Assembly (NCBI GenBank): GCA_011634665.1
Contig: WAEK01000003.1
Location: 874,001 to 938,000 of the forward strand
DNA from: Mortierella sp. BCC40632
Taxonomy: Eukaryota; Mortierellomycota; Mortierellomycetes; Mortierellales; Mortierellaceae
Length of the DNA stretch: 64,000 nt
Reading direction: 5' to 3'
A program made the position numbers and the translations under genes. The notes under the pieces were generated by a model. That model saw nothing but the letters and a program-made list of their open reading frames with translations. It did not search any database and was not told where the DNA came from. Below are positions 11,650-24,169 of this stretch, in pieces (positions within the stretch are counted from its first letter, which is position 1; each line of letters starts with the position of its first letter).

Positions 11650-13705
11650 ATGGCTGCCAACCAGCAAGCACAGCCCATGGCGTAAGTTGGAACTGTCAGG
11701 GTCATGCGATTGCCTGTGCTATTACAACTTTCTTGCTCTCGTGCGTTCTCACTCGTGTCGTTGAGAGACTAAATCTGCTCATTCTCTTTTTGCCTCATCC
11801 GATGTTTATTTAAACTTGATCTTCGCCACCGGGAAATAGACACGAAAACGACAACTGGAAGAAACAGCTCAGTCTTCCAGTAAAAGACTCTCGCCCACAG
11901 ACAGAGGTGAGGATCTTTCCCTTTTATTACTTCTTCTCTTACTCTCTTTTTGACACACAACACACGCTCTGTCCTTTTCTTTCCCGCTCTATCTCCCCTT
12001 GGGGAGTGCATCACCTTGTCCCTTCATCGAGCCGCTAAACAATTATTATTTTCTACCTATAGGATGTCACTGCTACCAAGGGCAACGAGTTTGAAGATTA
12101 TTTCTTGAAGCGCGAGCTGTTGATGGGTATCTTTGAGGCCGGTTTCGAACGGCCTTCGCCCATCCAGGAAGAATCTATACCAATTGCGCTTGCAGGACGA
12201 GATATCCTTGCTAGAGCCAAAAATGGCACAGGAAAGACTGCTGCCTTTGTTATTCCTTCCTTGGAAAAGGTGAGCCTGAAGAAGAAAAAGATCCAGGCCC
12301 TGTTGCTTGTCCCCACAAGAGAACTTGCGCTCCAGACTGCTCAAGTTTGCAAGACCCTTGGAAAGCACATGGGTGTCCAGGTCATGGTCACGACAGGAGG
12401 AACGACATTGAAGGATGATATCATGCGTTTGAGCGAGACGGTCCACATTGTCGTTGGAACCCCAGGCCGAATCCTTGACTTGGCTGGAAAGGGTGTTGCC
12501 GATTTTAGCGAGTGTTCGACCTTTGTCATGGACGAGGCGGATAAGCTTCTCAGTCCCGAGTTTACGCCCATTGTCGAGCAATTGCTCACTTACTTTCCCA
12601 AGGATCGCCAGATCATGCTCTACAGTGCCACTTTCCCGCTGATTGTCAAGTCATTCAAGGTAATAGCTGGCTCTCATGAAGGAGAGTTCTTGGAGGTTGG
12701 TCATCTGCCTTGTCTGATTCTTTTCTAATATATATATATTATTTTTTCAATGTTGTAGGATAAACACATGCTCAAGCCCTATGAAATCAACTTGATGGAC
12801 GAGCTGACTCTTCGTGGTGTGACTCAGTACTATGCCTTCGTCGAGGAGCGTCAAAAGGTGCACTGTCTGAACACTCTCTTCTCCAAGGTATGTCTCTTTC
12901 TTTCTTTCCCTTGAATGCCTGAATAGAAGCTCCTTGATTGACTGACCAGGAACAGAAAGGACTAACGGTAGCCCTTGCAACATAATCTCCTTTAATTACA
13001 CCGTTCTAGCTCCAAATCAATCAGTCAATCATCTTTTGTAACTCTACCAACCGCGTGGAGCTTTTGGCCAAGAAAATCACTGAGCTCGGATATTCATGCT
13101 TCTATTCGCATGCAAAGATGCTTCAGTCGCACCGAAACCGCGTTTTCCACGACTTTAGAAACGGTGTCTGCCGAAACCTAGTCTGCTCCGATCTGTTGAC
13201 GCGTGGTATCGATATCCAGGCCGTGAACGTTGTTATCAACTTTGATTTTCCCAAGAACGCCGAGACATATCTTCACCGTATTGGTCGTAGCGGTCGTTTT
13301 GGCCATCTCGGTTTGGCCATCAACCTCATCACCTACGAGGATCGGTTCAACTTGTACAAGATTGAGCAGGAACTTGGAACTGAGATCCAGGCCATCCCAC
13401 CCGTTATCGACAAGCGTCTCTACGTTGCTCCTTCTATCTTGGAGGCTCAGCAGAACGACAATGAGGCCCAGCAGAACGCTGGACAGCAGAGACAATTGCC
13501 TCCACAACAGGTTCAGCCACAGCAGAATCAGCCTGGTCAGCAGAATCATCCCAACCAGCAATATCCTCCCCAGTTCCAGCATCAGCCGCACCTATACCAG
13601 CAACATCCACCCCAGTTTGCGTACAACAATCACTCGCAGCAGCCGCACCCACAGCAGATGATGCAGCAGCAACAACAGCGTGTCCAGCCATACATGCAGT
13701 ACTAG
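11650..13705 (+). CDS. DHH1: DEAD-box RNA helicase Dhh1/DDX6
   Basis: Five exons (11650-11681, 11840-11906, 12063-12659, 12759-12887, 13010-13705) encode 506 aa. The first exon is only 32 nt. The N-terminal [19 protein letters not shown] is the Dhh1/DDX6 signature. The helicase core has the Q motif (about 60-70), Walker A AKNGTGKT (about 85-92), [31 protein letters not shown] and [10 protein letters not shown]-terminal tail of about 95 residues is Gln/Pro/His-rich and probably disordered. Dhh1 represses translation and promotes mRNA decapping in P-bodies with Pat1, Lsm1-7 and Edc3. All introns are GT-AG and every junction holds frame. Confidence 0.96.
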
Positions 13706-15361
<1,656 letters not shown>

Positions 15362-16885
15362 ATGGATCTCGGACTCGAACGCGTCCGTCGTCTACTGGAG
15401 AACCTCCGACCCAACACGACTACCTCCTCCTCCAATTCAGAACTCCTTCCCGCTCCACATCGCGCCTTCCCCATCATTCATGTCGCCGGTACCAACGGCA
15501 AGGGCTCTGTCTGTGCCTATCTCGCCTCCGCTCTCCAGGCTTCCGGTCTCCGCGTCGGTCGTTACAACTCTCCTCATCTCTTGATCCCTCGGGACACGAT
15601 CCAAATCAATAATGAACCCATTGCCGAAACTGATTTCAATCAAGTCAAGGCATGGGTCGCTCAACGGGATGCCGAACTCGGACTCGAGTCCACGTCGTTT
15701 GAACGACTGACCGCAGCCGCGTTTTACTGGTTTGCCTATGGTCCACGTCCCGATCAGGACCCCAAAGGACTTGCAGGAGACCAAACCTCAACAACAGGAT
15801 TTAGAGCCAATGTTGATGTGGCCGTGATCGAGGTTGGACTTGGCGGTCGTCTCGACGCCACCAATGTGATAGAACAACCTCAAGTCTGTGTTATCACCTC
15901 GATCGAAATGGATCATGCAGGATTCTTGGGCAATACAATCTCAAAAGTGGCCTTTGAAAAAGCGGGCATTATCAAACAAAATGTTCCTGTTGTGGTTGCA
16001 CCCCAAACCTCAAGTGAGGCAGACAAGGTTTATGAGGTGATTGAAGAAAAGGCACGCAGTGTGGGGTTGAAGGTGACTCCACCGAATCAACAATTGGTCA
16101 AGGTTCAGGCTGCACATTGGATCGATCGTCCAAGTAACGAACTCACATTGGATCCAAGTCCAGTTGGTCATTGGGCTGCCCTGACACGATTCAATAGTTC
16201 ATCACCGTTCGAGTTTTGGATACCCCTGTTGGGAGATTTCCAACTCGAGAACGCGGCCGCTGCCATTGCTGCGCTGGATCTCTTGAGAATTGATACAGTA
16301 AACACTGGGAACGATACGATTCCATGGCGTCATCAGATCACGGACGAGACGATTCGTCGTGGAATCGCTCAGACGGTCTGGCCAGGACGATTGCAATGGA
16401 TCGAAGCTAATGCTGCACCTAGCGAGCTTCGTGGTCGATTGTTAGTCGATGGAGCCCATAACCCAGCAGCGGCGATTGCCCTAAAGGCCTATGTAGACTC
16501 TCAAGTGTCCTCGCCCTCCTCGACCCGGAAAAGAACCCATTGGATCATGGCCTTTACGAAGGGCAAGGATATTGAAGAGATGTTTGACATTTTGTTTTCA
16601 CAATCTTGGCCAATGGTTGAGGCGGATACATTTACGGCAGTAGAATTCAGTCCACCGGAGGGAATGCCCTGGGTATCTCCAATTGCGACTGATGAGATTT
16701 GTACGCGACTTGAGGCACAACAGGAAAAAGTACAAGCCATGGGAAGGAAGAGGATGACTGATATTGTTGGTGTAGGGATGAATCTGAGAGCAGCTTTGGA
16801 TCGGGTGGGTCAACTTCGGAAAGAAGGAGATCTAGTTGTGCTTTGTGGATCACTTTATCTTGTCGCTGATCTGTTACGACTCTAG
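15362..16885 (+). CDS. FOL3: Dihydrofolate synthetase (Mur ligase family)
   Basis: A single 507-residue exon. The N-terminal LGLERVRRLLENL leads into the ATP-binding loop HVAGTNGKGSVCAYLASAL (Gly/Lys loop about 43-49). Further family blocks are YNSPHLLIPRDTI, the catalytic EVGLGGRLDATN, SIEMDHAGFLGNT with FEKAGI, and LLVDGAHNPAAA in the C-terminal Rossmann domain. The late motif EGMPWV and the C-terminal VVLCGSLYLVADLLRL match fungal Fol3 (dihydrofolate synthetase) better than Met7 (folylpolyglutamate synthetase). The enzyme joins glutamate to dihydropteroate in de novo folate synthesis. A leader intron is likely (acceptor at 15340-15341). The CAB5 gene converges on it about 125 bp downstream. 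Confidence 0.93.
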   Translation: MDLGLERVRRLLENLRPNTTTSSSNSELLPAPHRAFPIIHVAGTNGKGSVCAYLASALQASGLRVGRYNSPHLLIPRDTIQINNEPIAETDFNQVKAWVAQRDAELGLESTSFERLTAAAFYWFAYGPRPDQDPKGLAGDQTSTTGFRANVDVAVIEVGLGGRLDATNVIEQPQVCVITSIEMDHAGFLGNTISKVAFEKAGIIKQNVPVVVAPQTSSEADKVYEVIEEKARSVGLKVTPPNQQLVKVQAAHWIDRPSNELTLDPSPVGHWAALTRFNSSSPFEFWIPLLGDFQLENAAAAIAALDLLRIDTVNTGNDTIPWRHQITDETIRRGIAQTVWPGRLQWIEANAAPSELRGRLLVDGAHNPAAAIALKAYVDSQVSSPSSTRKRTHWIMAFTKGKDIEEMFDILFSQSWPMVEADTFTAVEFSPPEGMPWVSPIATDEICTRLEAQQEKVQAMGRKRMTDIVGVGMNLRAALDRVGQLRKEGDLVVLCGSLYLVADLLRL

Positions 16886-17010
16886 CGCTTTTTTTTTCCT
16901 TTTATATCTTTTAAAGAAAAGGTAGAATTGAAGATTGAGCAACACCATATAGCATTGAAAAAGAAAAAGAAAAAGAAAAAGAAAAGTCTTTTTTATTACT
17001 GTTAGTGCTG

Positions 17011-17391
17011 CTATTCAGAGGTTTGCTTCTTGAGATTCTGCTTTCTTGGGTCTCCCTTCAGATGTCTCTTGACCAGAACCCAGGCGGCCATGATGACCGT
17101 GAATGGTGGGAAATAGGCGAGCACAGTCCAGATAGGGTTGGGTCGAATCTTTTCCATCACCTCCAATGTTTTTTGTTTCAACGTCTCGAGATCCGTGACA
17201 TTGTCAATGACATGGTCCGCATAGGCCACCTTTTCGATAAGTGGTCTTTGGGCATTGATCCGTGCTAGGGCATCGCTCTCTGAGAGTCCGTCTCTGGACT
17301 TGATTCGTTCCAATTGGACCTCAGGCGGACTGAAAGTATAGAACCGTGAGGGGAGAATAATCTGGTTAATGCACGCTTCTTTTTGTGTTCG

Positions 17392-17427
<36 letters not shown>

Positions 17428-18036
17428 GAAAGTGACTAAAAAAGAATAGAAAGAGCAAAGATAGAGAGAGAACTGACCAGTAGACGACAATGACTTCGCT
17501 CACAATCCGCCAGAGCTCACCCTCGAGCAATAATGGGACATCAATGACCACCAAGGGTGTACCCCGAACCCACAACTTCAAGAGTCGTTTCAAAATCTCA
17601 TCCCGAACCGCGGGATGAATAATCGAGTTGGCGACCCGACGCTGCGCCTCGTTAGGAAAGATGATGGTTCCAAACTTGTACCGGTCCAGAGGTTGACCGT
17701 ATTCTTGGTTTTGAAGAATCTCGGTTCCAAAGTGTCGGACAAGTTTTTTGTAGGCTGGGTGAGAGGGTTCGACAACAAGTCGAGCAAGTAGGTCACAGTC
17801 GATGACCGGGATGTCGAGAGTTTGGATGGTCTTGACGACCGTTGATTTGCCTAAAGGGATTTATTTATTTATTTGGACCAAAAAAAAAAAATGGTTAATG
17901 AACACACTGGTCGAGAATGATTTCCTTTCCTTCTCGTTTCCTCACTTTTTGGTTCGAAATGAAACGAATGTGCCCTCATGACACAGATCATGAACATGCC
18001 TGAAGCAATTCCTCCTGTGAGTCCAACAACTTTCAT
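17011..18036 (-). CDS. CAB5: Dephospho-CoA kinase with C-terminal membrane anchor
   Basis: Three exons (18036-18000, 17850-17478, 17329-17011) encode 242 aa, about the length of yeast Cab5. The P-loop GGIASGKST (residues 8-16) is split by the first intron, whose donor is GC (G|GCATGT), so this is a GC-AG intron. Using a GT donor would destroy the P-loop. Other CoaE blocks are VIDCDLLARLVV, the lid region PAYKKLVRHFG, RRVANSIIHP, VIDVPLLLE, and RIKSRDGLSESDALARINAQ followed by ADHVIDN. A hydrophobic segment near the end (about 212-230) with basic flanks suggests membrane or lipid-droplet attachment, as in fungal Cab5. The enzyme phosphorylates dephospho-CoA to CoA, the last step of the pathway. 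Confidence 0.93.
17851..17999 (-). other. GC-AG intron in CAB5
   Basis: This 149-nt intron starts GCATGT and ends TTTAG. Joining TCA-G to GC-AAA-TCA restores the P-loop Ser-Gly-Lys-Ser-Thr exactly, which makes the non-canonical donor the only sensible reading. Confidence 0.88.
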
Positions 18037-18261
18037 GGTCCTGGGTTGGCTATCTCTTTGCCGAGTGTATGTGTGGTATGTGTGTTTAGAGAGAAAATGA
18101 AGCGAGAGGGAAAGTGAAAAGAAGAACAAAGTTCGACCGGATCCACGGTGTACAAAACTATTAGTCGCTGCACCCCCTGCCTTACTTTTTTTTTTTTTTT
18201 TTTTTTTTTTTCACATGGATGTTTATTGGCCGCTCCTTTGGCACACAGACTCATTTCTTTT

Positions 18262-20511
18262 TCATTTCTCCTCTCTTATGGTATGTAGGTTGGTTGTTGA
18301 CTCTGTCATAATCTCACTGGCAAGTCCGTCTCTGTTCGCTTGGCTATCATTGGGGGTCAACAGTACCTTTCCTCGAGCCTTCTCCACTTTCTTGACCAGT
18401 CCCTGGAGCCGAGGCGAACGCAACTGTCGTTGACCCGACATGCTCACAATCACTCGCTCTGCTACCTCCCACATCTCATGATCAATACAGGGTTTCAGAA
18501 TCGCATAGACCATCTGCCATGAGACCATGGACTTGGACCGACAAGCCTCCTCCAACCAACGTTGTGCATCCTCCATTCGCAACAGGTCCGCATACCCTGC
18601 AATCATGATCTGGTAAGCTCCCAAGGACATTCCTCCTGGGAGCTCATTCTTGACACGCTCAGCAATTTCCTCCGCCAGGTCAATCTTTTGTGTCCGAAGA
18701 GCTCCCTGCATCATGGCTCCAAAGGTATGAATCGTAGGCTTGTGATCTGTCTGTTGCATCTCCTCAAACAATTTCTGGGCCTGCAAAAAATGTCTGTTCT
18801 TGACAAGTCCAGCAATTGCTGCCGAGTATGTAACCGCTGTCCAAGGGATCTGTCGATCCTTCATCAGGTCAAGCACTTTGTTGGCCGAAGTTGAGTCCCT
18901 TTGTGAAAACATAATGTCGCTGATCAGAGTATAGGTCTGGATATTGGCCTGGATGTCTTGTGTCTCCATTAGAACCAAGATCTCTCGGAGTTCTTCATAG
19001 TCTTGTGTCGAGAGGAGACCGTGGATCATAATGTTAAAAGTCTTGATTCCAGGCGGGTCAATGTCCTTCCTTGAAACCATCTCCTTATAAATCGACTTGG
19101 CCATGCCTGGTAGGTGACTGTTAAAGAGACCGGACAAGACCACGTTGTAAAGTATCTCACTGGGCTGAATCGAATGAGGCTCTTTTTCCAGGCTATCCCA
19201 TAATTCCAGAGCCTTGGACGAGTTTTTGACCCGGAAGTAGCCGCCTATCATACTAGCAAAACTGAACGCATCCGGCTTGAGAGATGGCTCCTCAAGCATT
19301 TTCATCCATAGGTCCTCTGCGATTTGAATCCGACTTGGTTGCCTGCAGAGGCTTGAGAGGATTGTGTTGACAAGGGGGAGAGGCGACGGGCGATTTTCCT
19401 GGCTGTCAAGTCGTTTGTACATTTGAATGGCTTCTTCGAATCGATTAGCGTTGAGCAAGCCTGAGACAACACAGGTAGCCGAAAAGTCGTGAATGGGGAA
19501 CCCAATATCAAGAACATGATTCACCAGCCCAAAGGCGTCCATGGGTCGGTCCGTCGAAAAGAAATGATCGAGCAAGTGTGTGAACCGACTCGTGTTGGGT
19601 TCACAACCCCGTCTCTGGAGCACACAAAAGATGGTCTTGACACGTTGAATGTGTTCACTCGTCAGTTGGAGTCCACGTGTCCACCGGAGAAACTGACTCA
19701 TGTAAGCGATTCCATTCGGGTGATGTGCCAAGAGAGTCTCTAGAGCTGGCTCGTCTCCAGATTTAAGGTACATGGCCAAGAGCAATGATATTGTCCTCTG
19801 GTTCATTTTCGTTTCGCGTCGGTCTTGGATCATATCGTCCAAAATATTTTTAGCCTCGTCGTACTTTGCTCGTTTGATACTCATAAAGATCAAGTCATTG
19901 TAGAGATCGACACTAAACTCTCTTCGACGGCTGTAGAAAACCTTGCGCATTATGTTCATCTTTTTGGCCGTATCATTGTTGAGAGGCAAAGTCCTTAGCC
20001 ATTTGCAGAGTCGAAAAAGTTCCTCGTCCGTGACAGAGTTAGTGCCTTGTCGATTAATCTTGTCCTGGTAAAGTTTCCAGTAATTGGTATTGGGGTCTAT
20101 CTCAGCCGATTCTGGGATAAACATTTGCTCCGATGACTTGGTCAGAGCACGATCGGAGGTCGAGGTGGGGGAGGAAGTGACAAACGAAGCCATGAACGAA
20201 GGATTTGGGGTAGAGGCCTTTGGAGAAGGAGATGGAAAGCTCCATGGATCCTGTATAGGCGTAGTTCGGTTCGGAAGCGAGGGTTTCTGTGTTCCACTCG
20301 CAGTCTTCTCTGGGTATGCAAGTTGCTGATGATAAAGTCGTGTCCTTTGGCGGAGAGGTATGGAGGGACTTTGCCCAGATCGGATGTGTTGGAGCCATTG
20401 CCGAGGCAGCAATGCAGGATTATGATGGGTGCATTCCAGTGACCGAGTCCAGCCCATTTGCCCATGGAAGGATGAAGCTGCAGCTTTACAGCGGATCCTT
20501 GCGCCACTCAT
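18262..20511 (-). CDS. Pentatricopeptide repeat (PPR) protein, probably mitochondrial
   Basis: A single exon of 749 aa. The first 100 residues are basic, Ser/Pro-rich and nearly free of acidic residues, as in a mitochondrial presequence. From about 140 onward the protein is built of degenerate helical pairs of about 35 residues. The clearest PPR units are TFNIMIHGLLSTQDYEELRE, TYTLISDIMFSQRDSTSANK, TYSAAIAGLVKNRHFLQAQK and TFGAMMQGALRTQKIDLAEE. PPR proteins bind organellar RNA and control its processing, stability or translation. I cannot assign the RNA target or a named yeast orthologue. It is transcribed toward CAB5. Confidence 0.85.
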   Translation of the reverse strand: MSGARIRCKAAASSFHGQMGWTRSLECTHHNPALLPRQWLQHIRSGQSPSIPLRQRTRLYHQQLAYPEKTASGTQKPSLPNRTTPIQDPWSFPSPSPKASTPNPSFMASFVTSSPTSTSDRALTKSSEQMFIPESAEIDPNTNYWKLYQDKINRQGTNSVTDEELFRLCKWLRTLPLNNDTAKKMNIMRKVFYSRRREFSVDLYNDLIFMSIKRAKYDEAKNILDDMIQDRRETKMNQRTISLLLAMYLKSGDEPALETLLAHHPNGIAYMSQFLRWTRGLQLTSEHIQRVKTIFCVLQRRGCEPNTSRFTHLLDHFFSTDRPMDAFGLVNHVLDIGFPIHDFSATCVVSGLLNANRFEEAIQMYKRLDSQENRPSPLPLVNTILSSLCRQPSRIQIAEDLWMKMLEEPSLKPDAFSFASMIGGYFRVKNSSKALELWDSLEKEPHSIQPSEILYNVVLSGLFNSHLPGMAKSIYKEMVSRKDIDPPGIKTFNIMIHGLLSTQDYEELREILVLMETQDIQANIQTYTLISDIMFSQRDSTSANKVLDLMKDRQIPWTAVTYSAAIAGLVKNRHFLQAQKLFEEMQQTDHKPTIHTFGAMMQGALRTQKIDLAEEIAERVKNELPGGMSLGAYQIMIAGYADLLRMEDAQRWLEEACRSKSMVSWQMVYAILKPCIDHEMWEVAERVIVSMSGQRQLRSPRLQGLVKKVEKARGKVLLTPNDSQANRDGLASEIMTESTTNLHTIREEK

Positions 20512-20637
20512 GATGCTTTTTGCGACCTGCCCTCTGTCTCCTTGGATGGATGAGTGAAGAGCGACATAACGAAGCGGAGCAAGCGAATAACGGAGGAGCA
20601 GCCTGCCACCGGTCGCGGTAATAGTGCATTAATAACG

Positions 20638-20859
20638 TCACCGTATCTTTAAAAATATCGCGCCAAAAGCTGTGTTGGCTTTGATGGGGGTAGTAGACTT
20701 CTTGCTTCCCTTCTTCTTAGCACCCATCTTTGCACTGGCAGGTGCGCGGTGTTTGTTCGTTGCTGATGATGTTGTGCTATTGCTCACCACAGTTCCTGTG
20801 CTGCTGCAACAGCCACTGCTTCCACTATCCTCCCATGGATACAATTCATCGCCTCGCAT
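20638..20859 (-). CDS. Small hypothetical protein, uncertain
   Basis: A 73-codon frame with a true ATG, reading away from the PPR gene's promoter side. The N-terminal half is acidic and Ser/Cys-rich. The second half is basic (PASAKMGAKKKGSKKS). I know of no family. It lies 126 bp upstream of the PPR start on the same strand and could instead be part of that gene's leader or a remnant of a longer gene. Confidence 0.25.
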   Translation of the reverse strand: MRGDELYPWEDSGSSGCCSSTGTVVSNSTTSSATNKHRAPASAKMGAKKKGSKKSTTPIKANTAFGAIFLKIR

Positions 20860-21897
20860 AGGTTACAGGTACCTTGACCGTCCACAATTCTTCGAAGCAA
20901 GATATTCATTCACACTAAACACCACGTATCCTAGCGGTCAAACCTCTCAAAGTGTGTCAAAGACTATTAAATCACTACTGTCAGTAGATAGCTTACTAGA
21001 AGACTTGGGGTGTCCACTGCCCTCGATAAGTTGAAATTCCTACTCACTGGTAGCACAGACAGGCACAAACTTCTAGCAAGCTGGCTGGTAAGCCTGTTGG
21101 TTTACCAACACGAGCTTGTCAGCCAACCAGCACAAACGCATTTGAGGAAGGGAAAGGGAGAGGTTGCTACTACCCATCCTGAGAACCAACATGTTACCCT
21201 TGATATTCAGTGATAGTAGGAACAACTGTTGGATCAAGGATAAGCGGGAATAATCGACGCGGCGGCAACAAACTACGAAAGGAACATGGCAAATACTACC
21301 TAGCATCGATAACGAATGAGTTCCGAACGAGCGCATTTGTATTTTGCTCCAGTGAAGGAGAATGACGAAGTGGAGCATTTTTAGGACGATATGGCTCAGC
21401 ATCTAAGCGACTCGTTTCCTGACGACTATCTCTTGATCCACCAAGGAAATTCCACCAAACTCTTTGATGATGCATACAGCATACCCACAGTTCTCACAGT
21501 CTTAATGGAATTTTGCAATGCAAGGAACTCTTAAAAAAAAAAAAAAAAAAAAAAAAAAGAAGAGCTACATGGAGCTCACTTTAACTTCCTTTTAATCCGA
21601 CTTGAGATCTTTTTTATCTGAAGGAGAAAGGCGTGAATAGGTGGACATTAGGGAGACCAGGGACGACTACACTCCGTCAATAGAATGAGGAGTGTACTAG
21701 CCAAATGCTGGAGCGAGATGAAAACAAACTCATCAAGTCCGATGAGTAGATTTCCTTTTATTATCCATTTCATTTGTTTTTGATTTTTCCGTTCCTATTT
21801 TCGTGGACTACACACGGTCCGTTGCATGGGGCTACCGCGGAAGGAAACTATTAATACTAGGTATCTCCTGCTCAGCCTCTTTTTGGACACGTTTGTT

Positions 21898-22165
21898 CTA
21901 GAGTGAATCAGCGACTGCTTGTGCCTCTAATATTCTTTTACCCAACTCGCGCTTTCTCCTGACCTTAACCCAAAATGCCTCTGCCTCCTTAGAATGTTCC
22001 TTACGTTTCCACTCCTTTCTCAGAGATAAAGACTCCTCTGAAGGCCATCATTGCCGCTGGAATTAACCGGTCAATAGTTTCTTTCCATCGCGCCTCACAT
22101 TGGTCTTTAGATAGTCGTTCATTTTCCGAGAATCTAAGAAAGTCAATGTAGTTGATTTCTGCCAT
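21898..22165 (-). pseudogene. Frame-broken coding fragment
   Basis: Reading from an ATG at 22165 gives about 45 residues of ordinary soluble, charged protein (for example FLRFSENERLSKDQCEARWK) up to about 22030. Coding-like sequence then continues in another frame (SEESLSLRKEWKRKEHSKEA) to a stop at 21898. The switch, near GCCTTCAGAGGAG, has no good intron signal, so a one- or two-base frameshift is likely. I cannot name the family; charged helical sequence suggests an orphan or a transposon-derived protein. Confidence 0.35.
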
Positions 22166-24169
22166 GGTTCTGGAGCTTTCCAAGTAAGTGTGCGCTGTCA
22201 AATTTTCCAGAAAGGGATTCTATGATCCTGCCGCCAATTGCCTCATCCTTTCTCCCTTTACCCTGTTTGAGGTCGCCATAGTGAGCTAGAGGGCCAATAT
22301 GTCGAACGATGCTACGAATAAAGACATTAAGAAAGGTTAATAGAGAGAGTGTAGGGCATCATCATTAATCCATGATTCTCCAGGATCTCAAAGCATGCTG
22401 CCACTCATTGCCTCTAGTATAGCAAGGCTTTGAATGGTGTTCGATGTGACTAGAAGCAAAACAACGAGCCACAACTAACGCGTAAGGAATAAAACCATGC
22501 CAATCTATTAGAATCAGCAATACATGTGTCGGATAGAAGGTAGAGTGAGCTTTTTTTTCTTTTTTTTTTTTTTTTTTTTTTTTTTTCAGTGGTCGCCCGT
22601 TTATCAGCAAAATCAAATCGGTGGTAGCTCTGACTAACCGGTCAACCCCAGATACGAATAATCTTTGGTTCACCGCGATTAACCAAACTTGACCGCACCA
22701 GTTCTAACCAGTGAATCGCAAGTTCCAGCTTATGAGACCCTAGGAGTAACTGGCAGGCGGTGCTTCCAATAGACTACCAATGGTAGACTGGTCCATCTCA
22801 AACTCATCAGGTCCCAAACACTGATACTTGGGCAGTGAAGTGTTCTTTCTATTGATTTGACTATGATTGAGTGAGAAATTCGCCGTATAGGTACTCTTGG
22901 CCAATGTTTGCCAGTGAGACAGACTGTAACTCGACAGTGCGATTTGAAAAATCCATCGTCTTTGATCTCGATAGCAAATTTTACTCTTGGTCAAGCAATT
23001 TTTGAATATTTCAGCTCCCAAGACTTCTACACTGTCAAAAAGGGAGGAGGAGAAGCAGGTAATTTCGCTCAATCGACAAGTTACTCCAATGTGCTTCTTT
23101 TAAGACTCTTGAGTGTCCTTTCCGTCCGAAAAAAAAAAAAAAAAAAAAAAAAAGGTATAGTTATTCCAATGGTGGCTCTATTTTAAAAGAAATGACTTCT
23201 ACAATGGACACCAAGAAATGCATGAATGAATTGCAAAACACCAGTAGTCGTATTGGAGCTTACATTATATCCGCGATTTCAAACATTTCGGTTTGGTTCT
23301 TTATCAGAGACTAGACACAAATCTTCTGGCAATCGAGAAACAGGCATGCTATGCAGTTGCTATGAAATTTTCCACTGAGAACCAATAAAAGAAACCCTGA
23401 TGAGGGTTTAAGGCACATCCTAATATGCGCAACATAGTCATCATAACAAACTTGTTCTAGCTTTAGTCAAAAGTTCGGTCTTCTCATGTTTGCTAATGTC
23501 AGGAGAATAAACGGACCCTATATTCTGCTTGCTACTGAGGCCCTGGTCAGGGGACGACATGCAGCTTCTAATTGCAGGAGGTTGGTTCAACATTGCTGTC
23601 GCTGGCATGGAAATATCCGAGAAAGTGGGAGCCTGAGAGATGTGATCCTGGACTTCAGCCTCATCCAAGTCAGGTGTCTTGGTACGCACCAATAAATAGC
23701 TATTGTCTAGCATGTTAACGCTACTTAGCACTAAGGTTTAGAAAGAAAAGATCGCTGATGAACTATGGTGAAAACCGAGGCTGTCATGAGAAATCGGCAA
23801 GAGACAGGGGGACCGAGAGAGAGAGAGAGAGAAAGAGTAAAAAGTTGACGAGAAAAAAAGACGCGTCTGGATACCAAGTCCTAGGAATATTACTGGATCG
23901 TGCCTTTCAAGCAGCTATGTGTACCACCTCCTCCTACTGCCTCCTGTCCTATTTCCTTCAAGGCGGAAACCAAGTTCTACCTCTTGGCCTCCAGGCTTGG
24001 TAGTGCTGAGTTGCAGCTCACGTGTAATTTATTTTTTGCCAGTGTGTGGCGGGCGAATACACCGCCACCTATAGATGGAGAAGGGAGGGGAGGGGGGGAC
24101 CTCTTCTCTTTCTCACTTTCCTGCTCTTTCATTCATTCATTCAGACTCCTTTCAGGCATTTCTAGAGGC

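Larger units (their letters stand above)
20512..24169. other. Gene-poor zone with coding debris and inverted repeats
   Basis: About 3.6 kb. It contains the 73-codon frame at 20638-20859, a nested inverted repeat at 21081-21131, a frame-broken fragment at 21898-22165, and orphan frames at 22740-23072 and 23441-23713 (minus). Homopolymer runs lie at 21533-21558, 22560-22586 and 23130-23153. The mixture suggests decayed mobile DNA, but no transposase or reverse transcriptase domain is recognisable. The last part (23900-24169) is the CCL1 promoter and leader. Confidence 0.5.
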
